Origin: Allobosea sp. BH3
Lineage (GTDB): Bacteria > Pseudomonadota > Alphaproteobacteria > Rhizobiales > Beijerinckiaceae
Direction: 5' to 3'
NCBI RefSeq assembly: GCF_025499465.1
Contig: NZ_JAIMCA010000002.1
Coordinates: 1 to 64,000, forward strand
DNA length: 64,000 nucleotides
Made by a program: the position numbers and the translations under genes. Shown piece after piece: positions 27,004 to 36,514 of this stretch (the first letter of the stretch is position 1; each line of letters begins with the position of its first letter). The notes below the pieces were generated by a model, which saw only the letters and a program-made list of their open reading frames with translations, was not told the DNA's origin and did no database searches.

Positions 27004-28068
27004 CTATCGCGGCGGCGCGTCCTTCACGCGGCTCAATACGATCGGCATGGCGAGCCCGACGATGACGAAGCGGACGAGGTGGTGGGCGCCGACATAGAGC
27101 GTGTCGAGCCCCATGGCGAAGGCCAGCATCGCCATCGCTTCCAGGCCGCCGGGCGCGAAGGCGATCATGCCGCTGGCGAAGGAAACGCCGGCGAGCCACG
27201 CAGCCGGCCAGGCGAAAAGGAAGGCGACGCCGAGCGAAACCGCGAAGCCGCCGATGGCGAGCGGGAAGAGGCTCTTCAGCTCGGCCCGCGGGATGCTGGC
27301 GATGCGCCCGCCGATGGTCGAGCCGAGCAGGACTTGCACCGCGATCTGGATCGGCATGGGCAGCGAGCCCTCGACCATACCCGTGCCGTGCAGGATCGAG
27401 CTGGCGAAGGTCGCGCCGAACATCAGCGGCGCCGTCATGCCGAAACGATCGAAGGCGAGGCCGAGTGCGAGCCCCGCCATGGTGACGCCGAACATGGTTC
27501 CGGGCGAGACGGGCAGGATGGCCTGCACCGAGGACGCCCCGACCGAGATACCCGTGAATTGCATCGCTCCCGGCAGGAAGGCGACCAGCACGAGCAGCCG
27601 GAAGAGCTGGACCACCGAGATGCGGCCGATATTGGCGCCCTTGGCCTGCGCCACGGCCAGCACCGTGCCGAGCGCGCCGGGCGCTGCTGCGAGCAGCGCG
27701 TCGATCCAGGGCCAGCGGGCTACGTGATGCAGATAGGCTCCGGTCGCGAACATGATCGCCGCGATCCCTACGACCATGATGGCGAGAGAGGCGGGATAAT
27801 GCGCCGCAGCCGTAAGCGCCTCGGGCGTCGCGGCCGAGCCGAGGATCGTGCCGGAGAGGACCATGGTCGAATCGAACCAGGGACGGCGCAGGGTCGGCAG
27901 CGGCCGGAGGAACCCGACCAATGCGCTCAGCATCATCGAGCCCGAAAGCCATGCCGCAGGCATGCCGATCCACGCGAAGGCGGCCCCGCCGGCCGTCGCG
28001 AGCGCGATGACCAGGATTTCACGCCAGAGGATCGCCAGCCGGGAGGTGGGATAGCCGAAGGGTTTCAT
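27004..28068 (-). CDS. AbrB family membrane protein (PF05145, AbrB duplication)
   Basis: Polytopic inner-membrane protein, 354 residues, about ten hydrophobic helices in two related halves, each with an AWLSGSMM or AWLAGVSF-type Gly/Trp motif. The family has been called AbrB or ammonia monooxygenase-like in databases but is not related to the DNA-binding AbrB; it is thought to be a transporter. Substrate unknown. The ATG at 28068 begins MKPFGYPTSRLAILWRE. It is downstream of the aminotransferase on the same strand with a 127-base gap containing stem-loops. Confidence 0.85.
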   Translation of the reverse strand: MKPFGYPTSRLAILWREILVIALATAGGAAFAWIGMPAAWLSGSMMLSALVGFLRPLPTLRRPWFDSTMVLSGTILGSAATPEALTAAAHYPASLAIMVVGIAAIMFATGAYLHHVARWPWIDALLAAAPGALGTVLAVAQAKGANIGRISVVQLFRLLVLVAFLPGAMQFTGISVGASSVQAILPVSPGTMFGVTMAGLALGLAFDRFGMTAPLMFGATFASSILHGTGMVEGSLPMPIQIAVQVLLGSTIGGRIASIPRAELKSLFPLAIGGFAVSLGVAFLFAWPAAWLAGVSFASGMIAFAPGGLEAMAMLAFAMGLDTLYVGAHHLVRFVIVGLAMPIVLSRVKDAPPR

Positions 28069-28140
28069 CGTGCTCCGGGCGCGCCAGCAGAAAGGGCGGC
28101 GCCGGGCGTTCTTTGGCGGCGAGGCGCCAGCGGGTCAACG

Positions 28141-28166
28141 GCCTTGCGTCCTGCCGGGCGCAAGGC
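28141..28166. promoter_or_regulatory. Stem-loop between aminotransferase and AbrB-family genes
   Basis: GCCTTGCG / CGCAAGGC, 8-bp perfect stem, loop of 10, with an overlapping GGCGGCG-TTG-CGCCGCC alternative at 28164-28180. No T-tract; may attenuate read-through or stabilise the upstream mRNA. Confidence 0.35.
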
Positions 28167-28195
28167 GGCGTTGCGCCGCCGTCGCGGCCGAAGGC

Positions 28196-29389
28196 TCAGA
28201 TCGTCGCCAGCGCCTTCTGCAGCCGCGCGACAGCTTCCGTAAGATCGGAGGAGCGGCGAGCGAAGCACAGGCGCAGGCCCGTCTCGCCGCCGGGGCCGAA
28301 GGCCGTGCCGGGCGCGAGGCCGACATTGGCTGTGTCGACCAGCTCGAGCGCGAGCTTGCCGGAATCGGGCCGGCCGTCGACCGAGAAGAACTGGTAGAAG
28401 GCGCCGACCGGGGCCGAGAGCGTCACGCGATTGCTGGCCTTCAAGCCCTCGAAGACGATGCGCCGACCCTCGGCCGCGCGAGCGATCTGCTCGGCGATGA
28501 AGCCCTCGCCCTCATCGAGCGCCGCGATCGCGCCGCGCTGCACGAAGACCGGCGAGCCGGAGGTGGAATACTGGATCAGGTTCTCGATGATCTGGCCGAA
28601 GGCTTCCGGCGCCTCGATCCAGCCGAGCCGCCAGCCAGTCATCGCCCAGTTCTTCGAGAAGGTCTGGACGAAGACGACGCGGTCCTCGGCATCCATGATG
28701 TCGTGGAAGGAGGGCGCCCGCAGCGAGCCGTCATAGACGAAGCGACCATAGATCTCGTCGGCGATGAGCCAGATGCCGTGCTTGCGCGAGAGCGCCAGCA
28801 GCGCCTCCTGCTCGGCCCGTGTCGCGGTCCAGCCGGTGGGGTTCGAGGGTGAGTTGATCAGGATGCCGCGCGTCCGCGGCGTGATCGCCGCAGCGAGGCG
28901 TTCAAGATCGAGCGTGAAGCTGCCTTCGGCGTAGTCCATCGGCACGCAGACGGTCGTCGCGCCTGCGACGCCGACCGCGGCGGCGAAGTTCGGCCAGGCC
29001 GGCGTCGGGATGATGAGCTCGTCGCCCGGCCCCGCGATCATCCGGACCGCGATCTGGACGGACTGCATGCCCGAGCCGGTGACGAAGAAGCGCTCGGGCG
29101 AGAAGCTCTGGCCGTAGAGGCGCTCATGGTAGCGCGCCAGCGCCTCGCGCAGCTCGGGAATGCCGCGCTGCCAGGTGTAGAAGGTCTCGCCTGCCGCGAG
29201 CGAGCGCGCCGCCGCATCCGCGATGAAGGACGGGGTGGGCAGGTCGCCCTCCCCGACCCAGAGCGGGATCAGACCCTGCCGCAGCCGGCCATAGTTCATC
29301 ACCTCGACGATCCCGCTCTCCGGCGCGTTGCGGGCTTCGGGCCGAATTTCAGCGACGAGAGTGCTACCGGGCAGGAGGGCTTTGTTCAT
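28196..29389 (-). CDS. Pyridoxal-phosphate aminotransferase, class I/II
   Basis: Cytoplasmic fold-type I aminotransferase, 397 residues. PLP-lysine motif QTFSKNWAMTGWRLGW at about residues 230-245, ILINSPSNPTGW with the PLP-ring Asn/Pro, and a C-terminal LRLCFAR carrying the substrate-carboxylate Arg. Members transaminate aspartate, aromatic or other amino acids; specificity cannot be read. The ATG at 29389 is preferred over the GTG at 29404, whose AGG can act as its ribosome-binding site. Confidence 0.92.
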   Translation of the reverse strand: MNKALLPGSTLVAEIRPEARNAPESGIVEVMNYGRLRQGLIPLWVGEGDLPTPSFIADAAARSLAAGETFYTWQRGIPELREALARYHERLYGQSFSPERFFVTGSGMQSVQIAVRMIAGPGDELIIPTPAWPNFAAAVGVAGATTVCVPMDYAEGSFTLDLERLAAAITPRTRGILINSPSNPTGWTATRAEQEALLALSRKHGIWLIADEIYGRFVYDGSLRAPSFHDIMDAEDRVVFVQTFSKNWAMTGWRLGWIEAPEAFGQIIENLIQYSTSGSPVFVQRGAIAALDEGEGFIAEQIARAAEGRRIVFEGLKASNRVTLSAPVGAFYQFFSVDGRPDSGKLALELVDTANVGLAPGTAFGPGGETGLRLCFARRSSDLTEAVARLQKALATI

Positions 29390-29473
29390 CGAGATCGACC
29401 TCACGATAAAAGGATGCCCTGCTTTAGCCGATAACGGCGCAGTTGGGCATCAAATCGCGAGATCGGGTCGATC

Positions 29474-29496
29474 GGCGGCGGTGATGAGTCGCCGCC
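29474..29496. terminator. Stem-loop after mscL, possible terminator
   Basis: GGCGGCG-N9-CGCCGCC 7-bp stem just beyond the mscL stop; no T-tract, so only a weak call. Confidence 0.35.
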
Positions 29497-29508
29497 TGCC
29501 GAATGTGC

Positions 29509-29925
29509 TCAGGCCTTCGCCTTGAGGAGGTCGCGGATTTCGGTGAGCAGCACGACGTCTTCAGCCTTGGGCGGCGGTGGCGGCTCCTTGGCGGCCTCCT
29601 TCCTCTGCAGCTTGTTCAGGCCCTTGACCACGAGGAAAAGGACGAAGGCGATGATGAGGAAGTTGATCGCCGCGGTGGCGAAGGAGCCATAGGCCAGGAC
29701 CGCGCCCTGCTTCTTCGCATCGTCCAGAACGGGCGAGGTCACGCTGCTGTTGAGGCCGAAGAAATAGTTGGAGAAATCGAGCCCACCGAGGGCACCGAAG
29801 AACGGCATGATGACGTCGGAGACGAGCGACTCGACGATCTTGCCGAAGGCGGCACCGATGATCACGCCGATGGCGAGGTCGACGACATTGCCCTTGAGGG
29901 CGAATTTCTTGAATTCCTCTAGCAT
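29509..29925 (-). CDS. mscL: Large-conductance mechanosensitive channel
   Basis: Homopentameric inner-membrane channel that opens under high tension to release solutes on hypo-osmotic shock. 138 residues, typical length. N-terminal amphipathic helix [35 protein letters not shown] pore helix, periplasmic loop, second membrane helix ([18 protein letters not shown]) and C-terminal cytoplasmic helix after a PPPPP hinge. The ATG at 29925 follows GGGGTG; the upstream open frame is not part of the family. Standalone gene. Confidence 0.96.
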   Translation of the reverse strand: MLEEFKKFALKGNVVDLAIGVIIGAAFGKIVESLVSDVIMPFFGALGGLDFSNYFFGLNSSVTSPVLDDAKKQGAVLAYGSFATAAINFLIIAFVLFLVVKGLNKLQRKEAAKEPPPPPKAEDVVLLTEIRDLLKAKA

Positions 29926-30185
29926 GCTGCACCCCTGCTGATCACACGGCTCCCCCATCGGAAAGGCTAGACCAACCGGCGGAACGAGGGAAAGCCCGGA
30001 TGCTCGCAAAGACGTGGACGAGCAGGAGGTGATGCTGATCGGGCGCGCCGCAAATTTCGCCCGCACGCATTCCCGGCCGCCTCCCTATGGCGGGCCTGGA
30101 ATGCGTCCGATAAACTGCCGCAAACTCCTGAAGCGGAAGCCAGAGTGCACGAACGCAAGCGCATGAGGACGGAAAGGACCGCGGC

Positions 30186-33100
30186 ATGATCCCCGCATGG
30201 TCCGTCGTGCTGGTCGCGTTGGCCTATCTGTGCGGGCTCTTCGCCGTCGCCCATGTCGCCGACACATCCGGCCGCAAGCTGATGACCGGCCGGGCGCGCA
30301 CCACGATCTATGCGCTTGCGCTCGGCGTCTACTGCACCTCCTGGACGTTCTACGGCTCCGTCGGCTTCGCCAATCGCGCGGGCTTCGATTTCCTCGGCAT
30401 CTATGTCGGGCCAATCCTCGTCATCGGGCTCGGCCACCGATTCGTCGCCCGCATCGTCGAGATCGCGAAGTCACAGAACATCACCTCGATCGCCGATTTC
30501 GTCGGCGCGCGCTACGGCAAGAGCGAGCGGGTGGCAGCGCTGGTCTGCATCGTCGCGGTCATCGGCGCGCTGCCCTATATCGCCCTGCAGCTCAAGGCCG
30601 TCGCCAATTCGCTCTCCGTCTTTCTCCTCGCGCTCGGCGGCTTCGCGCCGACCCTGGACCTGCCGTTCCTGAGCGACCTGCCGCTTCTGGTCGCGCTCGT
30701 GCTCGCGGGTTTCGCCTGTGCCTTCGGCACGCGCCATATCGACGCTACCGAGCACCAGGACGGGCTGGTGCTCGCCATCGCGGTCGAGTCGCTGATCAAG
30801 CTCGTCGCCTTCCTCGTGCTCGGCTTCTTCGTCGTCTACGGCCTATTCGGCAGCCCCGGCGAACTGCTCGCGCAGGCGGCGAATCCACCGGCGGGACAGC
30901 TTCCAATCTGGGAGCGGACATCGAGCTGGCCGAACTTCCTGACGCTCACGCTGCTGTCGAGCTGCGCGGCGCTGCTGCTCGCGCGGCAGTTCCACATGAC
31001 GATCGTCGAGAATCGCGATGTCCGCGACGTGCGCCGCGCCGCCTGGATGTTCCCGCTCTATCTGGTTCTCATCAACCTGTTCGTGCTGCCGCTGGCGGCG
31101 GCGGGCGAGATCCTGATCCCGGGAAGCGGCGTCGACCGGGACATGACCGTGCTGCTGTTGCCGCTCCAGCGCGAGGCCGGGGTCATCGCGCTCCTCGTCT
31201 TCGTGGGCGGGCTTTCCGCCGCGACGGCCATGGTGATCGTCGCGTCCGTCGCGCTGGCGATCATGATCTCGAACCATCTGGTGATGCCGCTGCTGCTGCG
31301 CGGCCAGCGGGGCCTGAGCGAGCCGGGGCTGCTCCGGCAGCGCAGCACCGAAAATAGCAATCTCGGCGGCGACCTCGGCTCGCGGATCGTCATCATCCGC
31401 CGGCTGAGCATCTTCGTGGTGATCCTGCTCGGCTATGTCTATTACCGGGCCTCGGGAGAGGCCGCTCTGGTGTCGATCGGCCTGCTCTCCTTTGCGGCGA
31501 CTGCGCAGATTGCGCCGTCCTTCTTCGGCGGGCTGCTCTGGCGGCGCGGCACGGCGCTGGGCGCGGTCGCGGGGCTGGCGGTCGGGACGCTGGTCTGGGC
31601 CTACACGCTGCTGATGCCGAGCCTTGCCATTCCGGGCGGCTGGTGGAGCGAAATCGTGACGCAAGGCCCGTTCGGGATCGGTGCCCTCAGGCCGGAAAGC
31701 CTGTTCGGGCTGCAGTGGCCGGCGCTCACCCATGGCGTGTTCTGGAGCCTCGGACTCAACATCCTGGCGTATCTCGGCTTCTCGCTGCTCAGGCCCGCAA
31801 ACCCCATGGAGAGACTGCAGGCCAATGCCTTCGTCACCTCCGAGCCGGCGACGATGGCGCAGAGCTTCTCGCTCTGGCGCACCAGCGTGACCGAGGGCGA
31901 GCTGCAATCGACCATCGCGCGCTATCTCGGCCATGAACGCACCGAACGCGCCTTCGAGGGCTTCAACAGCAGCCGCGGCGCGACACCCGATCCCGGCCGG
32001 GACGCCGACATTCATTTGCTGCGTTTTGGAGAACACCTGCTTTCCTCGGCCATCGGCGCCGCCTCCTCCCGCCTCGTGCTGTCGCTCCTGCTGAAGCGGC
32101 GCAATCTGTCGACCGAAGCCGCCTTCAAGCTGCTCGACGACGCCTCGGCCGCGCTGCAGTACAACCGCGACATCCTGCAGCACGGGCTCGACCATGCCGG
32201 CCAGGGCATCACCGTGCTGGACCGGGACCTCAGGCTGCTCGCCTGGAACCAGGCCTTCATCCAGCTCTACGATCTGCCGCCCTCGCTGGTGCGCTTCGGC
32301 ACAGGCCTCGACGAGGTCGTGCGCTTCAACGCGGCGCGCGGCGCCTATGGCGACGGCGCGCAGGACGATCTGATGGCGGCGCGGCTCGAAAGCTTCGTCA
32401 ACGACCGCGAACCTGTCCGCCTCAAGCTCTACCCCTCGAAGAAGGTCATCGAGGTCCGCACCAACCCGCTGCCGGACGGCGGCTTCGTCACCACCTATAC
32501 CGACATCACCGAGACCGTCGCCGGCGAGGAAGAGCTGGAGCGGGCCAATGAGAGCCTGGAGCGGCGCGTCGCTGAGCGTACCGAGGAGCTGCTGCACGTC
32601 AATACCGAGCTGCAGCGCGCCAAGGCAGAGGCCGAAGCCGCCAACGCCTCCAAGACGCGCTTCCTCGCCGCCGCCAGCCACGACATCCTGCAGCCGCTCA
32701 ACGCGGCGCGGCTCTACGCCACCTCGCTGGTCGAGCGCGACCGCACCGCCGGCCATCCGGATCTGGCCGAGAACATCGACGCCTCGCTCGACGCCGTCGA
32801 GGAAATCCTGACCGCGCTGCTCGAAATCTCGCGTCTCGACGGCGGCGCGCTCAAGCCGGAGCTCTCCAGCTTCCGCCTCGACGAGCTGATGCGCCAGCTC
32901 CAGCGCGAATTCGAGCCGAGCGCGCAGGAGAAGGGGCTGAAGCTCGTCTTCATGCCGACGAGCCTGACCCTGCGCTCCGACCGGCGGCTGCTGCGACGCC
33001 TGCTGCAGAACCTGATCTCGAACGCGATTAAGTACACGCCGGGCGGCAAGGTGCTGATCGGCTGCCGCCGGCGCGGCGCGCAGGTCGCGGTCGAGGTCAT

Positions 33101-33746
33101 CGATACCGGGCTCGGCATTCCGCAGAGCAAGCAGAAGACCGTGTTCCGCGAGTTCCAGCGGCTCGACCAGGGCGCACGTGTGGCGCGCGGGCTCGGCCTG
33201 GGCCTCTCCATCGTCCAGCGCATCGCGCGCGCCCTCGACCATGGATTGACGCTCGATTCCGTGCCCGGCCGCGGCACGCGCTTCTCGGTGCTGGTGCCGC
33301 GCGCCGCCCCACTGCCTGCGATGGCGACGGGTTCGGCACCGCGTACGAGCCCGGCCGGCCAACTCGCCGGCATGCGGCTGCTCGTCATCGACAACGAGCC
33401 GACGATCCTCGACGGGATGAAGCGCCTGCTTGAAGGATGGGGCTGCCGCGTCACCACCGCCTCCGGTCTGGAGGAGGCTGTCGCCCATGTCGGCGGCAAG
33501 GAAGAGCCCGACGTCGTCATCGCGGATTATCATCTCGACCATGGCAACGGGCTGACCGCCATCACCGCACTGAGAACCCGGGCCAGGGCGCCGATGCCAG
33601 CCATCCTGCTGACGGCCGACCGGACGCCGCATGTGCGCGAGGCCGCCGGCGCGCTCGACGTCCATCTGCTCAACAAGCCGCTCAAGCCCGCCGCGCTGCG
33701 CGCGCTTCTGGCGCAGTGGCGGGCGACGCGGCTGGCGGCGGAATAG
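30186..33746 (+). CDS. Hybrid sensor histidine kinase with N-terminal SLC5 (sodium:solute symporter) domain, PAS and receiver
   Basis: 1186-residue inner-membrane sensor. About residues 1-520 form a transporter-like domain of twelve to thirteen helices related to the SSS family, as in CbrA-type sensors. Next come a helical linker, a PAS domain (about 655-775, HAGQGITVLDRDLRLLAWNQ), a coiled coil, HisKA with His832 in ASHDILQPL, and HATPase_c (N-box NLISNAIKYTPGG, G-boxes DTGLGIP and GLGLGLSIV). The C-terminal receiver starts RLLVIDNEPT and has phosphoacceptor Asp1114 in VIADYHLDHG. AAAGGA before the ATG gives the ribosome-binding site. No partner response regulator is adjacent. Signal probably a transported metabolite, by analogy only. 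Confidence 0.93.
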   Translation: MIPAWSVVLVALAYLCGLFAVAHVADTSGRKLMTGRARTTIYALALGVYCTSWTFYGSVGFANRAGFDFLGIYVGPILVIGLGHRFVARIVEIAKSQNITSIADFVGARYGKSERVAALVCIVAVIGALPYIALQLKAVANSLSVFLLALGGFAPTLDLPFLSDLPLLVALVLAGFACAFGTRHIDATEHQDGLVLAIAVESLIKLVAFLVLGFFVVYGLFGSPGELLAQAANPPAGQLPIWERTSSWPNFLTLTLLSSCAALLLARQFHMTIVENRDVRDVRRAAWMFPLYLVLINLFVLPLAAAGEILIPGSGVDRDMTVLLLPLQREAGVIALLVFVGGLSAATAMVIVASVALAIMISNHLVMPLLLRGQRGLSEPGLLRQRSTENSNLGGDLGSRIVIIRRLSIFVVILLGYVYYRASGEAALVSIGLLSFAATAQIAPSFFGGLLWRRGTALGAVAGLAVGTLVWAYTLLMPSLAIPGGWWSEIVTQGPFGIGALRPESLFGLQWPALTHGVFWSLGLNILAYLGFSLLRPANPMERLQANAFVTSEPATMAQSFSLWRTSVTEGELQSTIARYLGHERTERAFEGFNSSRGATPDPGRDADIHLLRFGEHLLSSAIGAASSRLVLSLLLKRRNLSTEAAFKLLDDASAALQYNRDILQHGLDHAGQGITVLDRDLRLLAWNQAFIQLYDLPPSLVRFGTGLDEVVRFNAARGAYGDGAQDDLMAARLESFVNDREPVRLKLYPSKKVIEVRTNPLPDGGFVTTYTDITETVAGEEELERANESLERRVAERTEELLHVNTELQRAKAEAEAANASKTRFLAAASHDILQPLNAARLYATSLVERDRTAGHPDLAENIDASLDAVEEILTALLEISRLDGGALKPELSSFRLDELMRQLQREFEPSAQEKGLKLVFMPTSLTLRSDRRLLRRLLQNLISNAIKYTPGGKVLIGCRRRGAQVAVEVIDTGLGIPQSKQKTVFREFQRLDQGARVARGLGLGLSIVQRIARALDHGLTLDSVPGRGTRFSVLVPRAAPLPAMATGSAPRTSPAGQLAGMRLLVIDNEPTILDGMKRLLEGWGCRVTTASGLEEAVAHVGGKEEPDVVIADYHLDHGNGLTAITALRTRARAPMPAILLTADRTPHVREAAGALDVHLLNKPLKPAALRALLAQWRATRLAAE

Positions 33747-33764
33747 CCCCACCGGAACCGCACC

Positions 33765-34277
33765 ATGCCAAGCCTGCACGTCTCTTCCCTCTCACGCCTG
33801 CACGAGACCGTCGCCGCGGTCCGCGCCAGCCATGTCGTGACGCTGATCAATGCCGGCACGGCGGTGGAGCGGCCGGCAGGCATCCTCGCCGAGCGCCATC
33901 TCTTCCTCGGCATGTCCGACATCGCTGCGCCGATGGACGGGCATATCCTGCCCGCCGAGGAGCATCTCCACCGCTTCCTCACCTTCGTCGCCGAATGGGA
34001 CAGGCAGGCGCCAATGGTGGTCCATTGCTGGGCCGGCATCAGCCGCTCGACTGCGGCCGCCTATATCGCGGCGTGCGCGCTCAAGCCCGATCGCGACGAG
34101 GAGGAGGCTGCGGATGCGCTGCGCGGCGCGGCGCCGTCTGCCACGCCGAACATCAGGCTCGTGACGCTGGCCGATGCCGCGCTCGGCCGGCGCGGGCGGA
34201 TGATCCGCGCCATCGAGCGGATCGGGCGCGGGGCGGACGCCTTCGAGGGCACGCCCTTCGCCATGCCGCTCGGCTGA
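33765..34277 (+). CDS. Tyrosine phosphatase-like protein
   Basis: 170 residues with the P-loop of cysteine phosphatases, VVHCWAGISRSTAAAY (nucleophile Cys88, Arg94), matching the HCxxGxxR[S/T] signature. The candidate general-acid Asp would be in the DIAAPMDGH loop. No signal peptide, so cytoplasmic. It starts 18 bases after the hybrid kinase stop and may be cotranscribed. Substrate could be phosphotyrosine protein or another phospho-compound; unknown. Confidence 0.85.
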   Translation: MPSLHVSSLSRLHETVAAVRASHVVTLINAGTAVERPAGILAERHLFLGMSDIAAPMDGHILPAEEHLHRFLTFVAEWDRQAPMVVHCWAGISRSTAAAYIAACALKPDRDEEEAADALRGAAPSATPNIRLVTLADAALGRRGRMIRAIERIGRGADAFEGTPFAMPLG

Positions 34278-34411
34278 GGCTGCCACGCATATTCATGCAC
34301 GCATTTCCTCGTAACGGAGGATAATTTCCGACTGATCCGAGGATCGCTGCAGAAAATTGCTTGCCTTGGGGGATTTTTGCGACGATGTAGCCCGGAAGAG
34401 GTTTTGTATCC

Positions 34412-34879
34412 GTGGCCATGATCGAACTCGACTCGCGCGACCGCGCCATCCTGCGTTTTCTCCAGCAGGACGGGCGGATCACCAATTCCGACCTTGCGGA
34501 AAAGGTGCATCTGTCACCCTCGGCCTGCCTGCGGCGGGTGCGCCAGCTCGAGGAAAGCGGCCTGATCCGCGGCTATGCGATGATGCTCGACGACAGGATC
34601 GCGGGCTTCCCCGGCACGGCCTTCGTCTTCGTCACGCTCGACCAGCAGGGGCGGGCCTCGCTGGAGAGCTTCGAGCAGGCGGTGCAGAGCCTGCCCGAGA
34701 TTCTGGAATGCCACCTGCTCGCCGGCGCGCATGACTACATGATGCGGGTGATCTATCGCGACAGCGCCGATTTCGAGCGCATTCATACCGATATCATCAC
34801 GCAACTGCCGGGGGTCACCCGCGTCCAGTCGACCCTGACGCTGCGCACCATCAAGAAGACCTCGGCGCTGCCGGTCTGA
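34412..34879 (+). CDS. Lrp/AsnC family transcriptional regulator
   Basis: 155 residues: AsnC-type helix-turn-helix (about 5-55: DSRDRAILRFLQQDGRITNS, SPSACLRRVRQLEESGLI) then the RAM/ligand-binding domain (about 70-145) with ECHLLAGAHDYMMRV, typical of amino-acid-responsive regulators. The GTG at 34412 is placed ten bases after GGAAGAGG; an ATG two codons later (34418) is the alternative. No divergent target is present, so its regulon is unknown. Confidence 0.93.
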   Translation: MAMIELDSRDRAILRFLQQDGRITNSDLAEKVHLSPSACLRRVRQLEESGLIRGYAMMLDDRIAGFPGTAFVFVTLDQQGRASLESFEQAVQSLPEILECHLLAGAHDYMMRVIYRDSADFERIHTDIITQLPGVTRVQSTLTLRTIKKTSALPV

Positions 34880-34945
34880 GGTCGAAAGCGGGTTGCGGCC
34901 CGCGGCGCGCCAGTCGATAAGCTTGCGGCAAAGAGGAATCGGTCC

Positions 34946-35215
34946 GTGAGCCAAGACAAGTCGCAAGACAATCCCAACGCCGACGTCGCCGCCCTGCCCT
35001 TCGAGGCGGCGCTGAAGGAGCTCGAAGGCATCGTCGCGCGGCTGGAGCGCGGCGACGTGCCGCTCGAGGAATCGATCGCGATCTATACGCGCGGCGAGGC
35101 GCTGAAGGCACGCTGCGACGCGCTTTTGAAGCAGGCCGAGGCCCGCATCGAGCGCATCACGCTCGGCGCGGACGGCAAGCCGACGGGCGCCACACCGCTC
35201 GACGTGGACAGCTGA
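34946..35215 (+). CDS. xseB: Exodeoxyribonuclease VII small subunit
   Basis: 89 residues, typical size. The conserved helical core [28 protein letters not shown] matches XseB; with XseA it degrades single-stranded DNA. It starts with GTG at 34946, eight bases after AAAGAGGA. In many Hyphomicrobiales xseB is followed by dxs and tlyA; here a pirin gene lies between. Confidence 0.93.
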   Translation: MSQDKSQDNPNADVAALPFEAALKELEGIVARLERGDVPLEESIAIYTRGEALKARCDALLKQAEARIERITLGADGKPTGATPLDVDS

Positions 35216-35333
35216 TCGCCATAGGCGAAGACGGCGGCTCCGGGATTGCGTGGCCGCCAGCGACCGGTTGCAGGCGGCCGGCTTGCCCGGCGCGGCAAAC
35301 GGGGTACCCTTCCTTGCAACCAAGGAGGCCGCC

Positions 35334-36254
35334 ATGTCGCAACTGCCCGCAGACGATCCGATCATGGGCGATGCCCGCTCCTGCGAGGCGATCGAGAAGG
35401 TGATCGTGCCTCGGACGCACGATCTCGGCGGCTTCCAGGTCCGCCGTGCGTTGCCGGCCATCGGCAAACGGATGGTCGGCCCCTTCATCTTCTTCGACCA
35501 GATGGGGCCGGCCGAGTTCCATCTCGGCGAGGGGCTCGACGTGCGCCCGCACCCGCATATCGGGCTCTCGACCGTGACCTATCTCTTCGACGGCGAGATC
35601 ATGCATCGCGACTCGCTCGGCACGGCGCTGGCGATCAAGCCGGGCGCCGTGAACCTGATGACCGCCGGGCGGGGCATCGTCCATTCCGAGCGCACCGGGA
35701 TGGAGGCGCGAGCCACCGGGCCCAGGCTCTACGGCATCCAGGCCTGGCTCGCCCTGCCGAAGACCCATGAGGAGGTCGCTCCCGAATTCATGCATCACGG
35801 AGCGCCGGAGCTGCCAAGGATCGTCGAAGGCGGAAAGCGCATCAGCCTGATCATGGGCTCGGCCTATGGCCAAACCTCGCCCGTCAAATTTCCATGGGAC
35901 GCGCTCTATGCCGAAGCGGTGCTCTCGCCCGGTTCGATCCTGCCGCTCGATCCCGATTACGACGAGCGGGCGGTCTATATCGTCTCGGGCAAGATCGACA
36001 TCGCCGGCGAGGAATTCGGCGCTGGCCAGTTGCTCGTCTTCAAGCCGGGCGACCGCATCTCGATCCTGGCCGTCGACCAGAGCCGGGTGATGCTCGTCGG
36101 CGGCGAGCCGATGGATGGCCCCCGCAACATCTGGTGGAACTTCGTCTCCTCCTCGAAGGAGCGCATCGAGCAGGCCAAGCAGGAGTGGAAGACCGGTCGC
36201 TTCGACACCGTGCCCGGGGACGACCAGGAGTTCATCCCGCTGCCCGAGGGTTGA
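35334..36254 (+). CDS. Pirin family protein
   Basis: Bicupin metalloprotein of 306 residues. The N-terminal pirin domain (about 40-150) carries the metal-ligand histidines in VRPHPHIGLSTVTYLFDGEIMHRDS and the IVHSERT segment; a Pirin_C domain follows (about 185-300). Characterised relatives include quercetinases and redox or transcription co-factors, so function is not predictable. AAGGAGG before the ATG at 35334 sets the start; an earlier in-frame start is less likely. It interrupts the xseB-dxs order. Confidence 0.92.
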   Translation: MSQLPADDPIMGDARSCEAIEKVIVPRTHDLGGFQVRRALPAIGKRMVGPFIFFDQMGPAEFHLGEGLDVRPHPHIGLSTVTYLFDGEIMHRDSLGTALAIKPGAVNLMTAGRGIVHSERTGMEARATGPRLYGIQAWLALPKTHEEVAPEFMHHGAPELPRIVEGGKRISLIMGSAYGQTSPVKFPWDALYAEAVLSPGSILPLDPDYDERAVYIVSGKIDIAGEEFGAGQLLVFKPGDRISILAVDQSRVMLVGGEPMDGPRNIWWNFVSSSKERIEQAKQEWKTGRFDTVPGDDQEFIPLPEG

Positions 36255-36285
36255 GCCCAGCCAGGTCTCGCATAGCCTTGCCTTC

Positions 36286-36420
36286 ATGGTCGGGCGTGTC
36301 CCGACCATCCACGTCTTCGTCGATACCGCGAGGTGTTCAAGACGTGGATGCTCGCCACGGGGGCCAGCATGACGCGGGTTGGGTTCCGGGCTCAGGTCTT
36401 CGGCCTGCCCCGGAATGACG
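36286..36420. repeat. Composite palindromic repeat between pirin and dxs
   Basis: ATGGTCGGG-CGTGT-CCCGACCAT hairpin, then CCACGTCTT (36309-36317) pairing with AAGACGTGG (36339-36347), CCAGCATGACGCGGG, and GGAATGACGG at the end. It resembles element A in plan (tandem hairpins, terminal CATGAC/AATGAC) but not in sequence, so it is treated as a related type. Confidence 0.65.
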
Positions 36421-36514
36421 GGCGTGGTTTCCGCTGCCCTATCCGGGACAGTTTGCCAGCCCGACGCACAGGCTCTATTCAGGACGGCCCCATTCCAACG
36501 AGACGAACAGCTTC

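Noticed and set aside
25079..27973. 964-codon open frame antisense to SMP-30, binding-protein and AbrB-family regions
   Set aside because: Part of it crosses three real genes on both strands; composition is typical of a G+C-rich shadow frame.
30843..33779. 978-codon open frame antisense to the hybrid kinase
   Set aside because: Low-complexity Arg/Gln/Asp-rich translation with no domain, explained by the third-position bias of the kinase gene.
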